From Limnobacter alexandrii (GTDB lineage: Bacteria > Pseudomonadota > Gammaproteobacteria > Burkholderiales > Burkholderiaceae_B), in contig NZ_SWKN01000006.1 of the NCBI RefSeq assembly GCF_005871185.1, forward strand, positions 1,032,451 to 1,096,450: 64,000 nucleotides of DNA, written 5' to 3'. Below, in pieces: positions 45,490-53,454 of this stretch. The notes below the pieces were generated by a model that was not told the origin of the DNA, ran no database searches, and saw only the letters and a program-made list of their open reading frames with translations. Each line of letters begins with the position of its first letter. The first letter of the stretch is position 1. The position numbers and the translations under genes are program-made.

Positions 45490-45960
45490 TTATTCGCGGT
45501 GGTACGGATGACCAATGGTAATGGAAAATGCGCGGTAAAGCGCTTCCACCAGCAACACGCGCGCCAGTGCATGGGGCAGTGTAAGGTCGGAAAGCCGCCA
45601 CATGCCCTGGCATTGTTGTTTCAAGGTTTCGTCCAGGCCGTCTGCGCTGCCAATCAGCAGGCACAGGGTTTCACTGCTGTTGTGCCATTTCTGAAGTTGC
45701 TCGGCAAGTGCCTTGCTGGTGTGGCGTTCACCGCGTTCATCCAGTGCCACAACCCTTGCGCCGCTGGGTATGGCCGCACGAATGCGCTCGGCTTCCTTGG
45801 CGAGTATCTGGTCCACAGGTTTGCCTGCAGACCGGTCTTCGGGTTTCAATTCTTTGATGGTCAGCTTCCAGTCGTTCGGGAAACGCTTCTGAAACTGATC
45901 AACCGCTTGTTGCGCCCAAGGCTCGATTTTGTGAGACAGGGCGATGACATGGATTTTCAA
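45490..45960 (-). CDS. rlmH: 23S rRNA pseudouridine-1915 N3-methyltransferase RlmH
   Basis: SPOUT-class methyltransferase of 156 residues. LLIGSADGLDE, the knotted SAM-binding region, and the C-terminal SITIGHPYHRE are invariant signatures. It acts on assembled 70S ribosomes. It follows rsfS by 15 bases, the normal pairing. Confidence 0.97.
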   Translation of the reverse strand: MKIHVIALSHKIEPWAQQAVDQFQKRFPNDWKLTIKELKPEDRSAGKPVDQILAKEAERIRAAIPSGARVVALDERGERHTSKALAEQLQKWHNSSETLCLLIGSADGLDETLKQQCQGMWRLSDLTLPHALARVLLVEALYRAFSITIGHPYHRE

Positions 45961-45975
45961 AGCGAAAAGAAAAAC

Positions 45976-46398
45976 TTAGTTGTACTGGCTTGAATAAGCC
46001 TCGGCCTGCTGCGGAAAGTAATCCACGCCAGGCATGGGTTTGCTCAGGCTGTGCGGGTTCAACTTCATGCGCACGGGCTTGCCACCCCAAATTTCTTCCA
46101 GGTTGTAGTACTCGCGAATGGCAGGTTGCATTAAATGCACCACCACATCGCCCAAGTCGACCAGTACCCATTCGCCAGTGTCTTCACCCTCGGTGCTGAA
46201 CACTTCACCACCGGCTTCCTTGGTTTTTTCACGCACATTGTTGGCCAAAGCGCGGGTTTGGCGGTTCGATGAGGCTGAGGCGATGATGACCCGGTCAAAA
46301 ACACCGGTGAGGTGTGTGGTATCAAAGATGGCAATGTCTTGAGCTTTGATGTCTTCTAGCGCGTCGATGACCACGCGCTGTAGTTTACGCAATTCCAT
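45976..46398 (-). CDS. rsfS: Ribosomal silencing factor RsfS
   Basis: Protein of 140 residues (YbeB/Iojap family) that binds uL14 on the 50S subunit and blocks joining with 30S during starvation. ASASSNRQTRALA and GEWVLVDLGDVVVHLM are the family signatures. ATG 46398 is preferred to the longer open frame at 46437. It lies between nadD and rlmH. Confidence 0.94.
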   Translation of the reverse strand: MELRKLQRVVIDALEDIKAQDIAIFDTTHLTGVFDRVIIASASSNRQTRALANNVREKTKEAGGEVFSTEGEDTGEWVLVDLGDVVVHLMQPAIREYYNLEEIWGGKPVRMKLNPHSLSKPMPGVDYFPQQAEAYSSQYN

Positions 46399-46440
46399 GC
46401 AATTCCAAAGGTTTGTTAATTGCCTGAATTCTAACAACTT

Positions 46441-47091
46441 TCAGGGCTGGGCGCGACCATAAACTGGGTGCTGTTGCAGGTGTTTGAACACGGTTGTCGG
46501 CAGGCTGGCCTCCAGTTTGAACCGCGCGGTTTCCCGAACTTCGGTGTTGCCCGAGTGTAAAAGCTCAAACTGCCTGCGAATTTGCGTTGAACTGATGTTC
46601 ACGCTGGGCATGGGGATGCGAAACAAACGGTCTTGAAGCAAGTGTCGTTTTAAAGCCTCGGGTACCTGAAAATCGCCCCATTGTGTGCGGTCCACGACGC
46701 CAATCCGGGCGTAATCGAACAGGCTTTGCCAGTGTTTCCAGTTGCTCAGGTTGGCAAGTTGGTCCGCGCCAATCACAAATGCGAATTTGCAATCGGGGTG
46801 CAGTTCCGAGAGTTTTTCCAGTGTTTCCACTGTGTAGGTGGGGCCTTCATGTTCAATCTCGAAGGGTTCTACACGCCAGGAATGAACGCCTTCAATGGCC
46901 AGTTCAACCAGTTTTTTGCGAACGTCGGCAGGGGCCAAATCCGAGTTGGGCTTTTGCCAGGGTTGGCCCGCGGGCAGGAACCACACCTCATCGGCCATGC
47001 ATTGGGCCTGAGCTGAGCGCGCCATTTGCAAATGCCCCATGTGGATGGGGTTGAACGTGCCGCCGATGATGCAAATTTGCCGAGTTGGCAT
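46441..47091 (-). CDS. nadD: Nicotinate-nucleotide adenylyltransferase
   Basis: Protein of 216 residues that adenylates nicotinate mononucleotide to deamido-NAD. The nucleotidyltransferase motif GGTFNPIHMGHL at the N-terminus and ISSTQIR near residue 168 are present. First gene of the minus-strand series; its upstream neighbour on that strand would normally be hemF, but here an insert of two opposite-strand genes intervenes. Confidence 0.95.
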   Translation of the reverse strand: MPTRQICIIGGTFNPIHMGHLQMARSAQAQCMADEVWFLPAGQPWQKPNSDLAPADVRKKLVELAIEGVHSWRVEPFEIEHEGPTYTVETLEKLSELHPDCKFAFVIGADQLANLSNWKHWQSLFDYARIGVVDRTQWGDFQVPEALKRHLLQDRLFRIPMPSVNISSTQIRRQFELLHSGNTEVRETARFKLEASLPTTVFKHLQQHPVYGRAQP

Positions 47092-47354
47092 CGAGTTGAG
47101 TTAAGAGTGGTTGAGGTTGGGAGTCTACCTCATGAGATGAAATCTCTTCGGACTAAGTCAAGATATCGCTTGGTAACGTCAATCTCGAGACTGGTAATGA
47201 TTTTCACCAGAAATAAATTGTAAATAAAAATGATTTCAATTCGCGTTTACAATTTTACTTAAATTTATTAATATTGTTTTCGATCTGATCAGGTCAATTT
47301 CCTTTTAATGAAATCTAACTTGGAGATTGGAAATGGATAAGAAACAACTGCTTC

Positions 47355-47771
47355 TTGGGCTCGCGTCGATTCGAGTCAGTCTTGGAGCGTTTTGTCGAAA
47401 GTTATGATTTGGTTATTTTGACCGCTGATGAGCCCCTTGGGGTGGGTGATCAATATTTGACAGGTCTTGCGAAAAGGCATGTGATTAAGTTGATTACTGC
47501 GGGGTATTTTCATTCTTATTTGAAAGTCTCTTATATTGTTGGCGGAACTTCACCATCATCTGCTGCGTGTCTTGACTGGACAAGAAACCCTTGGTTTATT
47601 GGGCCTAGCTTTGGCCCTACAAACACTGAGTTAGCAGGGCAAGTTTCATCATTGGCGTTTCACGCAATTACATTCTCAGATGCCCGTGAATTCAAGGCAT
47701 CTTTCGTTTCACATTGGAGAGCGGAAGTTTTTCCGAGGGATTACCGTGCTCATTCATATGGGACTACTTAA
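47355..47771 (+). CDS. Unknown protein, apparently frameshifted near its start
   Basis: Open frame of 138 residues from a TTG at 47355. I do not recognise the family; a short LVILTADEPL stretch and several aromatic residues are visible. A better start exists in another frame: ATG 47333 with GGAG at 47322-47325, reading MDKKQLLLG before a stop about 24 codons on. Skipping one base near 47354 would join it to this frame as MDKKQLL-LGSRRFESVLERF. This suggests an indel or, less likely, programmed frameshifting. Its stop overlaps the HIT gene start (TAATG). The region is A+T-rich compared with its neighbours. Confidence 0.5.
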   Translation: MGSRRFESVLERFVESYDLVILTADEPLGVGDQYLTGLAKRHVIKLITAGYFHSYLKVSYIVGGTSPSSAACLDWTRNPWFIGPSFGPTNTELAGQVSSLAFHAITFSDAREFKASFVSHWRAEVFPRDYRAHSYGTT

Positions 47772-48229
47772 TGGACTGTATTTTCTGTCAAATTGTGAGC
47801 GGTCAACAGCCTTCACATAAAATCTGGGAAGATGACAAATACTTGGCCTTTCTGTCGATTTTTCCAAATACCAAAGGATTTAGTGTTGTTGTTCCAAAAA
47901 AGCACCTGTCCAGTTACATTTTCGAACAGCCTGAGGAAGAGGTGGCGGGATTGATTCTCGCAAGCCAAAAAGTTGCCAAGATTTTGGATGGTTTTTTCCC
48001 TGAGGTTGGTCGAACTGGGGTGATATTTGAGGGCTATGGTGTAGATCACTTGCACTGCAAGTTATTTCCAATGCATGGGACAGGAAGCGATTCAAAGTTC
48101 AAGAAAATATCGTCTCGCGTGGACAAGTTTTTTGAGCGTTATGAAGGATACATTTCTTCGCATGACCATGTTCGCGCGGATGATAACGACCTCGCTGAAT
48201 TGGCCGCTGGCATTAGGAACTCCTATTGA
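47771..48229 (+). CDS. HIT family nucleotide-binding protein
   Basis: Protein of 152 residues. The N-terminus MDCIFCQIVSGQ with C-x-x-C and the PNTKGFSVVVPKKH segment are HIT-like. The histidine triad reads H-L-H-C-K, so the nucleophilic second His is kept and the third His is replaced by Lys. Related proteins hydrolyse nucleoside phosphoramidates or dinucleoside polyphosphates. It is translationally coupled to the preceding gene and runs opposite to the flanking operons; base composition points to acquisition from elsewhere. Confidence 0.75.
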   Translation: MDCIFCQIVSGQQPSHKIWEDDKYLAFLSIFPNTKGFSVVVPKKHLSSYIFEQPEEEVAGLILASQKVAKILDGFFPEVGRTGVIFEGYGVDHLHCKLFPMHGTGSDSKFKKISSRVDKFFERYEGYISSHDHVRADDNDLAELAAGIRNSY

Positions 48230-48287
48230 CATGAACCCCTTCTCATGAGCGGAATAATTGAGATCTACCGTTGTTCAAAAATTGTAA

Positions 48288-49193
48288 CTAAACCCACTTC
48301 TTGTCCACCAAAAAATCGGTGTATAGCCTTGCCTCAGCGCTACCCGCTTCGGGTTGCCAGTCGTAGCGCCATTTCACCTGCGGGGGCATGCTCATGAGGA
48401 TTGATTCCGTACGACCACCGCTTTGCAGGCCAAACAGGGTGCCTCGGTCGAACACCAAATTAAATTCAACATAGCGGCCACGTCGATAGGCCTGAAAGTC
48501 GCGCTCACGTTCGCCGTAGGCCATGTTCATGCGTCGCTCAACAATCGGCAGGTAGCCTTTCAAAAAAGCATCGCCCACGCTGCGGGTCATCGCGAAGCTT
48601 TGTTCGAAACCCAGTTCGGAGAAATCATCGAAAAACACACCGCCCACACCGCGGGGTTCTTTGCGGTGTTTCAGGTAAAAATATTCGTCGCACCATTTCT
48701 TGAATTTGGCGTGGTAATGCGCACCGAAGGGGTCCAGCGCGTTCTTGCAGCTTTGATGAAAGTGTTTCGCGTCCTCTTCAAAGCCGTAATACGGCGTTAA
48801 ATCCATGCCGCCACCGAACCACCACACCGATTCGCCCTCTGTCGTAGTGGCCGCAAACAGCCGCACATTCATGTGCACGGTGGGTACATAGGGGTTGCGC
48901 GGGTGAAATACCAGCGAAACGCCCATGGCTTCAAAGCTGGCACCAGCAAGGCCTTGGCGGCTGGCAGTGGCCGAGCCGGGCAGTTTGTCGCCCATCACAT
49001 GGCTGAAATTGACACCACCACGCTCGAGCAAACTGCCTTCTTCCAGCACTCGGCTGCAACCGCCTCCACCTTCAGACCGTTCCCAGGAGTCGTTCAAAAA
49101 CGGTTTGCTTTCGAACTGGCCAATGCCTTCAATGATGCTGGCTTGCAGCCCTTGAAGGTATTGCTTGACCTGGTTCAGCTCAGAAGGTGTCAT
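48288..49193 (-). CDS. hemF: Oxygen-dependent coproporphyrinogen-III oxidase
   Basis: Protein of 301 residues, normal length. HemF decarboxylates two propionates of coproporphyrinogen III to give protoporphyrinogen IX, using O2. [24 protein letters not shown] near residue 105 (in two parts) and [15 protein letters not shown] are family signatures. It is 14 bases downstream of purD on the same strand. Confidence 0.96.
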   Translation of the reverse strand: MTPSELNQVKQYLQGLQASIIEGIGQFESKPFLNDSWERSEGGGGCSRVLEEGSLLERGGVNFSHVMGDKLPGSATASRQGLAGASFEAMGVSLVFHPRNPYVPTVHMNVRLFAATTTEGESVWWFGGGMDLTPYYGFEEDAKHFHQSCKNALDPFGAHYHAKFKKWCDEYFYLKHRKEPRGVGGVFFDDFSELGFEQSFAMTRSVGDAFLKGYLPIVERRMNMAYGERERDFQAYRRGRYVEFNLVFDRGTLFGLQSGGRTESILMSMPPQVKWRYDWQPEAGSAEARLYTDFLVDKKWV

Positions 49194-49207
49194 GTTGGGT
49201 AAACCTT

Positions 49208-50479
49208 TTATTTTCTGTTGATGGCGCGGTAGCCGATGTCGCTGCGGAACTGCATCCCATCAAAGCTAACCGTGTCGACCAGTTCATAGGCTTTGGCCTG
49301 TGCTTGGCGCACCGTGTCGCCCAAGGCTGTGGCACACAACACTCGGCCACCTGCAGTCATTGCCTTGCCGCTTTTCTCAACAGTGCCTGCATGAAATACA
49401 ACCGCTTCGTCGCTGGCCTCGGCTCGCAAGGTGATTTCGTCGCCTGTGCGTGGGGTTTGTGGGTAGTTGTGCGCGGCGATTACCACGCCCAGCGCGGTGC
49501 GGCGATCCCACTCAGCCTCTACTTTGTCCAAGGTGCCATCAATGGCGTGGTCGAGCAAATTCACAAAGTCGCTTTTCAGACGCATCATGATGGGCTGGGT
49601 TTCGGGGTCGCCCATGCGGCAATTGAATTCCAGCACCTTGATGTCGCCTTTGTCGTCGATCATCAAACCCGCGTACAAAAAGCCGGTGTACACAAGGCCG
49701 TCTTTTTTCATCCCGGCAATGGTGGGGTAAATTACTTCGCGCATCACGCGGGCATGCATAGTGGGTGTTACAACTGGGGCAGGGCTGTATGCGCCCATGC
49801 CGCCAGTATTGGGGCCTTGGTCGCCATCCAGTAGGCGTTTGTGGTCCTGGCTGCTGGCCATGGCCAAAGCGTTCACGCCATCCACCATCACGATGAAACT
49901 GGCTTCTTCGCCTTCCAGAAATTCCTCAACGACAACGCGTGAACCGGCGCTGCCCATGCTGTTGCCCAACAACATGTCGTCAATCGCTTGGTGGGCTTCT
50001 TCAAGGCTCATAGCCACAACCACGCCCTTGCCCGCGGCCAGGCCATCGGCCTTGATCACAATGGGCGCACCCTTGGCGTTTACATAATCGTGGGCCTTGG
50101 CCGCGTCGGTGAATGTCTCGTATTCGGCAGTTGGAATTTTGTGGCGCTTCATGAAGGCCTTGGCATAGTCCTTCGAGCTTTCCAGTTGCGCAGCCAGTTT
50201 GGCTGGCCCAAAAATACGCAGGCCGCGTTGGCGGAACAGGTCAACCACACCAGCTGCCAGCGGTGCTTCTGGGCCCACCACGGTCAGGTGTACCTGTTCT
50301 TTGGTCGCGAAATCAGCCAATTCGCCGAGGTCGCTGATCGGCACATTTTCCATTTTGGCTTCCAGTGCAGTGCCGCCATTGCCGGGCGCAACAAATACCT
50401 TTGTTACACCTGGGGTTTGGCAAATGCGCCACGCCATGGCGTGTTCGCGGCCGCCCGATCCAATCACCAAAATTTTCAT
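49208..50479 (-). CDS. purD: Phosphoribosylamine-glycine ligase
   Basis: ATP-grasp enzyme of 423 residues that adds glycine to phosphoribosylamine in purine synthesis. The N-terminal [11 protein letters not shown], the catalytic loop [15 protein letters not shown] near residue 215, and [12 protein letters not shown] are all intact. In an apparent yebC-purD-hemF transcript. Confidence 0.97.
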   Translation of the reverse strand: MKILVIGSGGREHAMAWRICQTPGVTKVFVAPGNGGTALEAKMENVPISDLGELADFATKEQVHLTVVGPEAPLAAGVVDLFRQRGLRIFGPAKLAAQLESSKDYAKAFMKRHKIPTAEYETFTDAAKAHDYVNAKGAPIVIKADGLAAGKGVVVAMSLEEAHQAIDDMLLGNSMGSAGSRVVVEEFLEGEEASFIVMVDGVNALAMASSQDHKRLLDGDQGPNTGGMGAYSPAPVVTPTMHARVMREVIYPTIAGMKKDGLVYTGFLYAGLMIDDKGDIKVLEFNCRMGDPETQPIMMRLKSDFVNLLDHAIDGTLDKVEAEWDRRTALGVVIAAHNYPQTPRTGDEITLRAEASDEAVVFHAGTVEKSGKAMTAGGRVLCATALGDTVRQAQAKAYELVDTVSFDGMQFRSDIGYRAINRK

Positions 50480-50500
50480 GTTTGCAGTGCTCCGTACTTT

Positions 50501-51226
50501 TTATTCGTTGATGATGACGTTGGTGTAAACCTGCTGCACATCATCCAGATCTTCCAGCATGTCGATAATCTTCTGCATGCGAATGGCATCGTCGCCTTCC
50601 AGCTCGGTTTCGCTGGCTGGCTTCATGGTCAGTTCGGCATTCTCGAACTTCATGTTCGCAGCTTCAAAAGCTGTTTTCAATGTGTGGAATTCAGGTACGG
50701 GGCAGGTGACTTCAATCACGCCGTCGTCAGACGTAAGTACATCGTCGCCGCCATTTTCCAGAGCCACTTCCATAATCGCGTCTTCGCTGTGGCCCGGGGC
50801 AAAAATGAATTGCCCGCAATGCTTGAACATGAAAGAAACCGAACCATCGGTGCCCAAATTGCCGCCGTGCTTGGTCAGCGCGTGACGAACTTCAGCCACA
50901 GTGCGCACCCGGTTGTCGGTCATGCAGTCGATAATTACCGCTGCACCGCCCACGCCATAGCCTTCATAACGAATTTCTTCGTAATTCACACCTTCAGCTT
51001 CGCCAGTGGCCTTGGCAATCGCGCGCAGTACGTTGTCCTTGGGCATGTTTGCGTCAGCTGCTTTTTCAATGGCCAGTCGCAAACGGGGGTTCGTAGCCAC
51101 ATCGCCGCCGCCTACTCGGGCTGCAACGCTGACCTCACGAATGATTTTGGTCCACACCTTGCCGCGTTTTTCATCTTGGCGGTTTTTGCGATGTTGAATG
51201 TTGGCCCATTTACTGTGTCCTGCCAT
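50501..51226 (-). CDS. YebC/TACO1 family protein
   Basis: Protein of 241 residues. The N-terminus [22 protein letters not shown] (quoted in part: [13 protein letters not shown]) and [19 protein letters not shown] are diagnostic. Members are either DNA-binding regulators or ribosome-associated factors that help translate proline-rich stretches. First gene of the yebC-purD-hemF unit. Confidence 0.94.
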   Translation of the reverse strand: MAGHSKWANIQHRKNRQDEKRGKVWTKIIREVSVAARVGGGDVATNPRLRLAIEKAADANMPKDNVLRAIAKATGEAEGVNYEEIRYEGYGVGGAAVIIDCMTDNRVRTVAEVRHALTKHGGNLGTDGSVSFMFKHCGQFIFAPGHSEDAIMEVALENGGDDVLTSDDGVIEVTCPVPEFHTLKTAFEAANMKFENAELTMKPASETELEGDDAIRMQKIIDMLEDLDDVQQVYTNVIINE

Positions 51227-51377
51227 GGCTCACTTTCTGTAGTTGAATCAAAGAGGTGCGATTTTATCACCACCGTGCACCTGCCGTATTGCCCTGAAAG
51301 GATTCCACGGCGATAATCTGCGCGGGTATTGGACTTTTACATTTGTATACATTTAACTGGATCAAACAGGAGGTAGC

Positions 51378-51818
51378 GTGAGTTTACTCAAAGACTTCAA
51401 GGCGTTCGCAGTAAAGGGCAATGTGGTTGACTTGGCCGTGGCGGTGATTATCGGTGGCGCATTCAGCGGCATCGTGAAAAGTCTGGTCGATGACGTGATT
51501 ATGCCGGTTGTGGGCCGTATTTTTGGCAGTCTCGATTTTTCAAACCTGTATTTGCCGTTGGCGGACATTCCTGCGAATGTTGAGCCAACACTTGCAGCGG
51601 TGAAAGCCGCCGGTGTGCCTGTGTTGGCTTATGGGAGTTTTATCTCGGTTCTGATTAATTTCATTATTTTGGCTTTTATCATTTTCATGATGGTTCGTCA
51701 GGTCGGCAAGTTGACGGCGGCCTTGGCCAAAGAAGAGGCCGCCGCGCCAGCCGCACCAGCCCCCACACCTGAAGACATTCTTCTGCTTCGTGAAATTCGC
51801 GATTCATTGAAGAAATAA
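51378..51818 (+). CDS. mscL: Large-conductance mechanosensitive channel MscL
   Basis: Inner-membrane protein of 146 residues that opens under membrane tension to release solutes. TM1 ([19 protein letters not shown]) and TM2 ([20 protein letters not shown]) flank a periplasmic loop; the C-terminal helix ends in an Ala/Pro linker and [12 protein letters not shown]. The GTG start has AGGAGG at 51368-51373. Confidence 0.95.
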   Translation: MSLLKDFKAFAVKGNVVDLAVAVIIGGAFSGIVKSLVDDVIMPVVGRIFGSLDFSNLYLPLADIPANVEPTLAAVKAAGVPVLAYGSFISVLINFIILAFIIFMMVRQVGKLTAALAKEEAAAPAAPAPTPEDILLLREIRDSLKK

Positions 51819-51848
51819 TTTAGACTGGCTTCTCCAGATTCACAGGAG

Positions 51849-52066
51849 TACAATCAAAACCTGAATCTGGAGAGTAACTGGCATACACCTGTGCCGGTTC
51901 GCCGAAGGCGCAATCCCCATGAACGCTCAGGCTTCAGTACAGGTTCAGAAAATCAAATCTGGAGAGCGCTGTGCGCGGCCAATCGCCGCGTAAGTACAGC
52001 CGCCGAAGAGGCAAGCAACGCAACCCGTTGTGAATCTTTCAGGCAAATGGACAGAGAGGGGCTACA
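51849..52066 (+). ncRNA. Tandem glycine riboswitch
   Basis: Two consecutive aptamers are visible. The first starts at CTGGAGAGT (51867) and contains GCCGAAGGCGCAA (51901) and CGCTCAGGC (51924). The second starts at CTGGAGAGC (51958) and contains GCCGAAGAGGCAA (52002) and TTTCAGGCAAATGGACAGAG (52037). These are the conserved blocks of glycine riboswitches, which normally switch genes on with glycine. A TACAAT at 51849-51854 could be the -10 element, placing the RNA start just before aptamer 1. The gene controlled is a D-amino-acid dehydrogenase, 55 bases downstream. Confidence 0.93.
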
Positions 52067-52118
52067 AGGCAAATGGTTTGCCGAAAGCCCTTTTTACTGT
52101 TCGTGGAGCCTATTCCTC

Positions 52119-53408
52119 ATGAAAGCTATTGTTCTTGGTGCTGGTGTTACCGGCATTACTTCTGCCTGGTTTTTGAAAAAAGAAGGTTTTGACGTCACCG
52201 TGGTTGATCGTCAGCCTGCCGCAGGCATGGAAACTTCCTTTGCCAATGGTGGCCAAATTTCTGTATCCCATGCTGAACCTTGGGCCAACCCAGGCGCGCC
52301 TAAAAAAGTGCTGAAGTGGCTGATGCGCGAAGACGCACCGTTGCTGTTCCGCCTGCGCGCCGATGCCCGCCAATGGCGCTGGGGTATGCAGTTTCTGCGT
52401 GAATGTACCCCTGAAAAAACCCGTCACAACATTATTCAAATGGTGAACCTGGGCACGTTCAGCCGCAGCACCCTGCAAGAGTTGCGCGCCGAGACCGGCA
52501 TTGAATACAACTGCCTGACCAAAGGCATTTTGCACTTTTACACCAACCAGCAAGAATTTGATGATGCACTGGAACCCGCCGAGATCATGCGCGAGTTTGG
52601 TTGCGACCGCAAAGTAATCGATGCCAACGAGGCTGTGCGCCTTGAACCCGCTTTGGCCACTGTGAAAGACAAAATTGCCGGTGCCACATTCACCGATGCC
52701 GACGAAAGCGGCGATGCGCATGTGTTCACGCAAAACCTGTCCAAGCTGTGTGCAGCCAAGGGCGTTGAATTCAAATACGACACAGCCATTCTGGGTTTGG
52801 ACACTGAAGGTGGCCAAATCAGCGGCGTGCGTGTTCGCGGCGCGGATGGTCAAGTCGAAGTGCTGAAGGCCGATAAGTACCTGCTGTGCATGGGCAGCTA
52901 CAGCCCCATGTTGGTGAAAGATCTGGGCGTGGATTTGTTGATTTACCCCGCCAAAGGCTACTCAGCCACGCTGCAAATTGACGATGCCAGCAAGGCACCG
53001 CAAGTCAGCCTGACCGACGACGAGTACAAACTGGTGTTTAGCCGCTTGGGCGACAAGCTGCGCATCGCGGGCACTGCCGAACTGAACGGCTACAGCACCA
53101 ACCTGAACCATGTACGTTGCCAGGCCATCACCCGCCGCGTGATGGAGCTGTTCCCCGGCATGGCCGACCCAGAGCAGGCTGTGTACTGGACCGGTTTGCG
53201 CCCTGCAACACCTTCGAATGTGCCTTACATTGGTGTGTCCAAAATATCAAACCTGTACTTGAATACAGGTCATGGCACATTGGGTTGGACTCACTCCTGT
53301 GGCTCAGGCCGATCAATTGCTTCAATCATGAACGGCAAGCAGCCTGAACTGGATTTCGCATTTACTGGAATTTCTTCCAAGAAGGGCGAGGCCTTGGCCG
53401 TTGCCTAA
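52119..53408 (+). CDS. dadA: D-amino acid dehydrogenase
   Basis: FAD enzyme of 429 residues at the membrane, oxidising D-amino acids to 2-oxo acids and ammonia with electrons passing to the respiratory chain. The dinucleotide-binding motif VLGAGVTGITSAW starts the protein, followed by FANGGQISVSHAEPWANP; the C-terminus has RPATPSNVPYIG and GHGTLGWTHSCGSG. ATG 52119 is the natural start; the open frame upstream runs through the riboswitch and is not coding. Control by glycine suggests the enzyme helps dispose of glycine or D-alanine; inference. Confidence 0.93.
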   Translation: MKAIVLGAGVTGITSAWFLKKEGFDVTVVDRQPAAGMETSFANGGQISVSHAEPWANPGAPKKVLKWLMREDAPLLFRLRADARQWRWGMQFLRECTPEKTRHNIIQMVNLGTFSRSTLQELRAETGIEYNCLTKGILHFYTNQQEFDDALEPAEIMREFGCDRKVIDANEAVRLEPALATVKDKIAGATFTDADESGDAHVFTQNLSKLCAAKGVEFKYDTAILGLDTEGGQISGVRVRGADGQVEVLKADKYLLCMGSYSPMLVKDLGVDLLIYPAKGYSATLQIDDASKAPQVSLTDDEYKLVFSRLGDKLRIAGTAELNGYSTNLNHVRCQAITRRVMELFPGMADPEQAVYWTGLRPATPSNVPYIGVSKISNLYLNTGHGTLGWTHSCGSGRSIASIMNGKQPELDFAFTGISSKKGEALAVA

Positions 53409-53454
53409 GGCTTGTTTTTGCTAACATCAGCGCATTCGCCAACAGGATGTGCTG

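Noticed and set aside
44810-45664. Longer Maf protein starting inside rlmH
   Set aside because: The extra 61 residues are shadow sequence of rlmH; the regular Maf N-terminus is at 45481.
51891-52118. N-terminal extension of the D-amino-acid dehydrogenase
   Set aside because: This stretch is the glycine riboswitch; the FAD-binding motif starts directly after ATG 52119.
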